From contig JACJXX010000001.1 in assembly GCA_020636435.1 (NCBI GenBank), positions 4,729,001 to 4,793,000 on the forward strand: DNA of 64,000 nucleotides, given 5' to 3'. Under the pieces are notes generated by a model. It was not told the DNA's origin, searched no databases, and worked only from the letters and a program-made list of their open reading frames with translations. The position numbers were made by a program, and so were the translations under genes. Positions 59,254 through 64,000 of this stretch are shown here, piece by piece (within the stretch, counting starts at the first letter, position 1; each line of letters begins with the position of its first letter). Source of the stretch: Lewinellaceae bacterium (GTDB taxonomy: Bacteria > Bacteroidota > Bacteroidia > Chitinophagales > Saprospiraceae).

Positions 59254-62184
59254 TTGCATAAGGGAGTATTTTCCATATTAGCAGCGGCATGCTTAACTGC
59301 AGGCGCCGCGCATTGCATTTGGGGGCAGACGTTTGCGATCGATAGCCAGGCGCCGGGCTATTACCTTTCGGAAGAAGTCGAGGTAATGGAAGAAGGCCCT
59401 GAAGCCCTTTCCATCGAGGAAGTTTTAAGCGGCGTTGCCACTGATAGCTTTGTTCCTGCAACATCTTATAAAAGTGAATTTATCCCCGGCCGGTATTACT
59501 GGGCGAAAGCCAGGATCGCCAACCGCCTCGACATCAGCAGCGGAGAGTCCGGCTGGGTGCTGCATTTTGCTCCTTCACTCACGTATATCGATGCCTATAT
59601 TGTGCAGGCGGGGCAGGTGAGTTCCAGGCACCACACCGGTTTTTTCCGGCCGTATTACGAAAAGGATTTCCGGCCGCGCATTCAACCCAATCTGATCAGG
59701 ATCACGCTGGAGCCAGGCGAAACCGCCACGTTGTATTTCCGGTCGAAGGCCGAACGAATGAAGATGCCTCCGGAATTCTGGGTGGAAATCCTGCCCGTCG
59801 ATGTTTTCTGGAGCCGGCTGGGCAAGGAATACTGGAGCAATGGCCTTTTCCTGGGCTTCGTGCTGATGATGCTGGTGTACAACCTCATTTTGTCTTTCGC
59901 CGTACGGGATAAAGCTCATTTTTTCTATTCTTTTTATCTGATCACCATTATAGGCTACCAATTGTATGCTTCCCGCCTGCTGGCCGACTGGATGGCGCCC
60001 CGGATCTTTACCGAACATCCACAATATTTGTATTTCTTCAAACTGGTGGCCTACGGCGGCCTGATGGCGTACCTGGGTTTTATGCGCTCCTTTCTACACC
60101 TGGACGAACTGCTCCCCTTTTGGAACCGCCTGTTTCGGGGGCTGATGGCCCTGGCCCTTCCCGTTCTGCTGGCGGATGCTTTTTTGATCTGGTATTCGAA
60201 CTACAGCCCGGATATAGCGGACTGGACAACCCTGCCTTTTACTTTCCTTTTTCTGATTTCAACATTCCTGTTTGTATGGCCGCTCTTTCGGACCGGCAAT
60301 GAAAAGGGGTACTTTGTGGTCGCAGGCATCATCTTTATGGGCCTGGGCATTCTGTTTACCATGATAGAGCGCCTTCAAACCATCGAATATTCTGTGACCT
60401 ACTTTAAAATAGGCTCGGTGCTGGAGATCATCGCCTTTGCTCTTGGCCTGGCTTACAGCCGCCGGGTAGAAGCCCGCGAACGCCAGTTGGCCAAATTCGA
60501 ACTGGAAAAAAGCTGGTTGGTACAGGAGAAAGAACGTGCTGAGGCCGAACGCCTTAAAGATCTGGACGACCTGAAATCAGCGCTTTACACCAACATCACC
60601 CATGAATTCCGAACACCCCTCACCGTTATCATGGGCATGGCCGCCGAGATAGAGGGGCACGAAAAGGCCCGGAGCCTCATTCAGCGCAACGGGAACAATA
60701 TGCTGCGGCTCATCAACCAGATGCTCGCCCTTTCCAAGCTAGAATCTGGCCAGATGAGACTCCATCTCATACAGGCAGATATCATCGGCTACCTGCAATA
60801 CCTGGCCGAGTCGTTTCAATCTATGGCTTCCGGCAAACACATTCGCCTGGCTTTCTATTCAGAGGCAAAAGAACTGTGGATGGACTTTGACGAGGAGAAA
60901 ATCCAGCACATCGCCTACAACCTCCTGTCTAACGCCATTAAATTTACCCCGGAATACGGCAAAGTGACGTTTCATACCCGGCAGGAAGAACAGGATGGGC
61001 AGCCGTTTTTGCAGATCATCGTCCAGGATAGCGGGGTTGGTATTCCAAAAGAGCAGCTGCCCTTTATCTTTGACCGGTTTTATCAGGCCGCTCCCAGCTC
61101 TCCCACAGGGGAGGAGAGTAGCCCCCCTCATTCTCCCCGGGAGGTGGAAGTTCCTGTAGAGAGCCCTCCCGCGCGGGGCGCTGCCGCCAATCCTGCCCTC
61201 TCGGGAGGGGCGGGGGGAGCTGGAACCGGCATCGGCCTGGCGCTGGCCAAAGAGCTGGTAATGCTGATGGGAGGAACCATTGCGGTGGAGAGCGAAGTCG
61301 GGCGGGGCAGCAAATTCATCGTCCGGCTACCCATTGAGAGGAATGCCGAAAGGAAAGGGCCCGCCTTTCCTGAGCACTGGCAGGGCCCCATTCCGGAAGA
61401 TGGCCAAAGCGAGCCGGTTTATCAAGATGCAGAGTCGCCTATTCTTCTGCTGGTGGAAGATAACCCGGACGTGGTGGTTTACATCCGCACCATTCTGGAA
61501 TCAGAATACACCCTGTTTTTTGCCCGCAACGGGAAGGAGGGCCTGGCCCTGGCGGTGGAACACGTCCCGGATATTATCATCAGCGATGTGATGATGCCGC
61601 AGATGGATGGTTTCGAGTTGTGCCTGCGGCTCAAACAGGATGAGCGCACCAGCCACATACCCATTATCCTGCTAACCGCCCGCACTACCGACGAGGATAA
61701 GATTGCCGGCCTGCAAAAAGGGGCCGACGCTTACCTTACCAAGCCGTTCAATAAACAGGAACTTCTGGTGCGGATTGAAAAACTCATCGAAAAGCAGCAG
61801 CAACTCAAAGCGTTCTTCTCCGCTGGCCTTCCGGAAAATACAAAGCAGGAAGAGGATGTTGCTATTGAAAGCGCGTTCCTGATGAAGCTCAGAAAGCTGG
61901 TCGAAGCAGATATTGGCAATCAAAACCTGACCGTTTCCGGCCTGTGTGAAGCGGCCCACCTCAGCCATGCCCAGGTATACCGCAAGTTGAAAGCCCTGAC
62001 CGGCAAAACGCCTTCTCAGTTCCTGCGTTCCATCCGCCTGGAAAAAGCCATGGAACTGCTGAATTCAACCGATATGAACATCTCTCAGATCGCCTTTGAA
62101 GTGGGTTTTAACGACCCTAATTATTTCTCCCGCTCTTTTCAGGCGAAGTTTGGCGTCGCTCCGAGTTCGGTGAGGAAGGAATGA
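59254..62184 (+). CDS. Hybrid two-component regulator with 7TMR-DISM sensor
   Basis: The 976-residue protein has a signal peptide, a 7TMR-DISMED2 carbohydrate-binding-like sensor domain (about 35-165), seven membrane segments (190-405), a short coiled coil, HisKA with THEFRTP (His near 450) and an HATPase domain. A receiver domain (VEDNPD, SDVMMP with Asp near 777) and an AraC-type DNA-binding domain (870-976) follow. No ATG is available for the signal peptide; TTG 59254 is the best start. A GC-rich insertion (61094-61223) adds a Pro/Ser/Gly-rich segment in the ATP lid. Genes under its control are not obvious; it is far from any uptake locus. Confidence 0.88.
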   Translation: MHKGVFSILAAACLTAGAAHCIWGQTFAIDSQAPGYYLSEEVEVMEEGPEALSIEEVLSGVATDSFVPATSYKSEFIPGRYYWAKARIANRLDISSGESGWVLHFAPSLTYIDAYIVQAGQVSSRHHTGFFRPYYEKDFRPRIQPNLIRITLEPGETATLYFRSKAERMKMPPEFWVEILPVDVFWSRLGKEYWSNGLFLGFVLMMLVYNLILSFAVRDKAHFFYSFYLITIIGYQLYASRLLADWMAPRIFTEHPQYLYFFKLVAYGGLMAYLGFMRSFLHLDELLPFWNRLFRGLMALALPVLLADAFLIWYSNYSPDIADWTTLPFTFLFLISTFLFVWPLFRTGNEKGYFVVAGIIFMGLGILFTMIERLQTIEYSVTYFKIGSVLEIIAFALGLAYSRRVEARERQLAKFELEKSWLVQEKERAEAERLKDLDDLKSALYTNITHEFRTPLTVIMGMAAEIEGHEKARSLIQRNGNNMLRLINQMLALSKLESGQMRLHLIQADIIGYLQYLAESFQSMASGKHIRLAFYSEAKELWMDFDEEKIQHIAYNLLSNAIKFTPEYGKVTFHTRQEEQDGQPFLQIIVQDSGVGIPKEQLPFIFDRFYQAAPSSPTGEESSPPHSPREVEVPVESPPARGAAANPALSGGAGGAGTGIGLALAKELVMLMGGTIAVESEVGRGSKFIVRLPIERNAERKGPAFPEHWQGPIPEDGQSEPVYQDAESPILLLVEDNPDVVVYIRTILESEYTLFFARNGKEGLALAVEHVPDIIISDVMMPQMDGFELCLRLKQDERTSHIPIILLTARTTDEDKIAGLQKGADAYLTKPFNKQELLVRIEKLIEKQQQLKAFFSAGLPENTKQEEDVAIESAFLMKLRKLVEADIGNQNLTVSGLCEAAHLSHAQVYRKLKALTGKTPSQFLRSIRLEKAMELLNSTDMNISQIAFEVGFNDPNYFSRSFQAKFGVAPSSVRKE
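61094..61223. repeat. 130-bp GC-rich palindromic insertion in the kinase ATP lid
   Basis: CCAGCTCTCCC (61094) pairs with GGGGGGAGCTGG (to 61223). Several CCCC/GGGG arms lie between. In the protein it encodes a Pro/Ser/Gly/Ala-rich insert of about 44 residues between RFYQ and GTGIGLALAKEL. The same position in the kinase at 25374 has a 30-bp palindrome. Confidence 0.7.
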
Positions 62185-62188
62185 GTGA

Positions 62189-62545
62189 TTATAAATCCCA
62201 AAACGACCGGGGCCGCTGCAGGACGTACAACGTATCGCGAACGGTAACGATAAAGTAAGCGATCAGCCCCAGCGCTATGGGCGCCACCGCCCAAGCCCCC
62301 AACAACCAGACGGCGGGAGGAAGCGCCAGCAACAAACCCAGGAATAACCACAGAAAGGGATAGCGTTCCTCATACTCATAGGCCAGGGCCAATTGCAAAG
62401 CGCTGGCGCCCTGCCACAGCCCGAGGGCTGACAACAAGGCGAGAAACAAGGCCCAGGAAAGGCTGAAAAGGCCGGCAACCGCCAGGCCGGCAATGATCGC
62501 GGATTGCCCGATCAGGTCTTTTTTCATTCTCGTTCTGCTGATCAT
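62189..62545 (-). CDS. Small membrane protein, unknown
   Basis: The 118-residue product has about four membrane segments (IIAGLAVAGLFSLSWALFLALL, LFLGLLLALPPAVWLLGAWAV and others) with few charged residues. I do not recognise the family. ATG 62545 lies 4 bp after the stop of the upstream membrane-protein gene, so the two are probably co-translated; ATG 62527 is an alternative start. It is convergent with the hybrid regulator gene (4 bp). Confidence 0.65.
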   Translation of the reverse strand: MISRTRMKKDLIGQSAIIAGLAVAGLFSLSWALFLALLSALGLWQGASALQLALAYEYEERYPFLWLFLGLLLALPPAVWLLGAWAVAPIALGLIAYFIVTVRDTLYVLQRPRSFWDL

Positions 62546-62549
62546 ATTA

Positions 62550-62936
62550 TTATACGATTTGTTCCTCTTGCCGCTCGCAATCGTCATAGGATACCTTCCA
62601 GTATTTTATGGCGCCAACCAACGGGATCACCACTACGGCAAGGATGGCAGTTACCTCATGGCCCCAGAGCTTTTGCAATGCTACGGGTGAAAAGTTGATT
62701 TCTACTATTCCCGAAAAAACTGCCCACAAAGCCAGGCAGTAGGCAGAAGCCAGCCCAAAGTAGGCAAGGTGAAACCGGCTGCGCCAGGCCAACCCCTTGG
62801 CCAGGGCGCTGGCCAATTGCCAGCCGCCCAGCGGGATCATCAGGATGAGCGGCAGGATGAATACAGCGCCGGCCAGGGTGGGGGCTAATAAAATGGCCTG
62901 GACGGCAGTGTCGGCTCTCAAAAGGAATTTCTTCAT
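62550..62936 (-). CDS. Small membrane protein, unknown
   Basis: The 128-residue product has four predicted membrane segments (LLAPTLAGAVFILPLILMIPL, LAYFGLASAYCLALWAVF, AILAVVVIPLVGAIKYW) and a charged C-terminus (SYDDCERQEEQIV). The family is not recognised. It shares an operon with the next gene (4-bp gap) and has a well-formed promoter 23-53 bp upstream. The pair might form a small membrane complex, which is only an inference from the tight spacing. Confidence 0.65.
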   Translation of the reverse strand: MKKFLLRADTAVQAILLAPTLAGAVFILPLILMIPLGGWQLASALAKGLAWRSRFHLAYFGLASAYCLALWAVFSGIVEINFSPVALQKLWGHEVTAILAVVVIPLVGAIKYWKVSYDDCERQEEQIV

Positions 62937-62958
62937 GGTTCATTGGTTTTGGACAAAA

Positions 62959-62989
62959 CAAAGATAAGTTATTTTTTCATAAATTTCAA
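62959..62989 (-). promoter_or_regulatory. Promoter of the small membrane-protein pair (minus)
   Basis: On the minus strand TTG (62989-62987), a 20-bp spacer and TATCTTTG (62966-62959) match the consensus, 23 bp before ATG 62936. Confidence 0.65.
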
Positions 62990-63042
62990 TATTTACTGAA
63001 AATAATGAATGTATTCATGGCCCCTGTCCTTCGCCTGCATAA

Positions 63043-63200
63043 GGGGTGAGGAAATAAATAAGCTACTCAAAATGACGAAGGTATTTTTTCTTTAGGCGAG
63101 GCGCATTTAACGCGCATAGTGGGGCTACGTAAGGAAAATGCAACGAAGCATAAAGGAAAAAGACCAAGTCAGATGGGTAGGTTATTTGTTGCGTCACCCC
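63043..63200. repeat. Palindromic element D, copy 4 (158 bp)
   Basis: The outer arms GGGGTGAGGAAATAAATAAG (from 63043) and the complement of GGTTATTTGTTGCGTCACCCC (to 63200) pair with a few mismatches. The core has TTTTTTCTTTAGGCGAGGCG, CGCATAGTGGGGCTACGT and GCAACGAAGCATAAAGGAAA, in the order seen in copy 1. It accounts for most of the gap 62967-63278. Confidence 0.65.
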
Positions 63201-63278
63201 TAAACTGCCGGGGTTATCTCCATGTACCGAAATTTGGTTAAAAAGAAGGCAGCCCCTATTTTTGCGGCAAAAAAGGAC

Positions 63279-63860
63279 ATGCCCATTACTGCAGAACAAG
63301 CCAACGAGTTGATCCGCCGCCGCCGGGCCATCTTTCCCAATACCTATACCGATGAACCCATACCGGATGAGGTCATTGCGGAGATTCTGGAGAACGCCAA
63401 CTGGGCGCCAACCCACAAGCGGACCGAGCCCTGGCGGTTTAAGGTCTTCCGCGGCAAAGCCCTGCCGCGGTTGGGGCATTACCTCGCCCAATGGTACAAG
63501 GAGAACACGCCCGCCGGCCAATTCCTGGAACGGAAGTACGACAAGGCGCTGAACAACCCGCAGCGGTCTTCCTGCGTGATCGCAATATGCATGCAACGCG
63601 ACCCCCAGGAGCGCATCCCGGAGTGGGAGGAACTGGCGGCCGTGGCTTGTGCGGTGCAAAATATCTGGCTTAGCTGTACAGCCTACGGCATCGGTTGCTA
63701 CTGGAGCTCGCCACAGTCCATCCTGGAAGCGGATGAATTCCTGGGGTTAAAAAAAGGCGAGCGTTGCCTGGGCCTGCTCTACATGGGCTATCACAATATG
63801 CCGGTTTTCCCCGGAAAGCGCCAGCCGGTAGAGGAAAAGGTGGAGTGGGTGAGGGAATAG
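63279..63860 (+). CDS. Nitroreductase-family oxidoreductase
   Basis: The 193-residue product matches the FMN-dependent nitroreductase fold: LIRRRRAIFPNTYTDEPIP at the FMN-phosphate site, ENANWAPTHKRTEPWRF, a CVIAICM strand and LGLLYMGYHNMPVFPGKR at the end. Residues IGCYWSSP and the Trp-rich middle resemble YdjA-type members. It reduces nitroaromatics, quinones or enones with NAD(P)H in the cytoplasm. ATG 63279 gives the family N-terminus; the frame is open upstream to 63222. Confidence 0.9.
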   Translation: MPITAEQANELIRRRRAIFPNTYTDEPIPDEVIAEILENANWAPTHKRTEPWRFKVFRGKALPRLGHYLAQWYKENTPAGQFLERKYDKALNNPQRSSCVIAICMQRDPQERIPEWEELAAVACAVQNIWLSCTAYGIGCYWSSPQSILEADEFLGLKKGERCLGLLYMGYHNMPVFPGKRQPVEEKVEWVRE

Positions 63861-63920
63861 GTGAAATGGTTGCCCTTCGACAAGCTCAGGCTGTTTGTTA
63901 CAACTCTATAATACAGTTAG

Positions 63921-63951
63921 TTGGACAAAAAACAAATTTGCCTTAGCTTTG
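63921..63951 (+). promoter_or_regulatory. Promoter at the right edge (TTGG - 19 bp - TAGCTTTG)
   Basis: TTGG (63921-63924) and TAGCTTTG (63944-63951) are separated by 19 bp. They would drive a gene beyond the window. No coding start is visible in the last 50 bp. Confidence 0.55.
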
Positions 63952-64000
63952 CAGCCCTGACGAAAAAACCAAACCAGTAAGGGCTTCACTACTCTGGTGG

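Overview
The window is from a member of the Bacteroidota, most likely a Saprospiria/Lewinella-like marine or wastewater bacterium. Support comes from a SusC/SusD pair, two hybrid two-component regulators that combine histidine kinase, receiver and AraC parts, a protein with a type IX secretion (gliding-motility type) C-terminal domain, LptC, and many TAnnTTTG (-7) promoters with almost no Shine-Dalgarno sites. The placement below phylum level is inference.

Positions 1-11,190 look like an accessory island lying against the 3' end of a tRNA(CAU) gene (11,192-11,265, minus). It holds a decayed AbiE toxin-antitoxin module, an unrecognised 383-residue protein, a dimethylarginine hydrolase, a lipoprotein, a candidate membrane-anchored GIY-YIG nuclease toxin with a duplicated-domain partner gene, an HNH nuclease with a MazG-like remnant, a DUF1016 (YhcG) protein cut off next to a palindromic element, and a 1001-residue TOTE-type primase-helicase.

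Positions 11,400-20,100 carry a WecA-like glycosyl-phosphate transferase overlapping a CrcB fluoride channel, a truncated DUF2911 gene, a three-gene minus-strand operon led by a type IX secretion cargo protein, and a glucosaminidase. Positions 20,489-29,525 are a nutrient-uptake locus: SusC, SusD and a hybrid regulator in tandem, with no degradative enzyme nearby. Positions 29,500-45,950 are mostly housekeeping: lgt, two paralogous lytic transglycosylases, moaD, a TPR-CHAT protein without catalytic residues, a second glucosaminidase, an OmpH/Skp chaperone, a site-2 protease, an acyl-CoA dehydrogenase and a fused alpha/beta 2-oxoacid dehydrogenase E1. Positions 46,500-64,000 hold a four-gene operon (GHMP kinase, inositol-phosphatase-like, metallophosphatase, HIT), moaE, lptC with a CorC-like gene, an intact IS element with target duplication, a sugar isomerase, pth, a metal-uptake operon (DtxR regulator, binding protein, ATPase), a second hybrid regulator and a nitroreductase.

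The most unusual feature is the load of dispersed palindromic elements. At least five families (called A-E here) occur in about 15 intergenic places. One is nested inside another with 11-bp terminal repeats and an 11-bp direct repeat. One family of about 160 bp has a conserved core and arms that differ between copies yet stay complementary within each copy. GC-rich palindromes also sit in frame in the ATP lid of both hybrid kinases.
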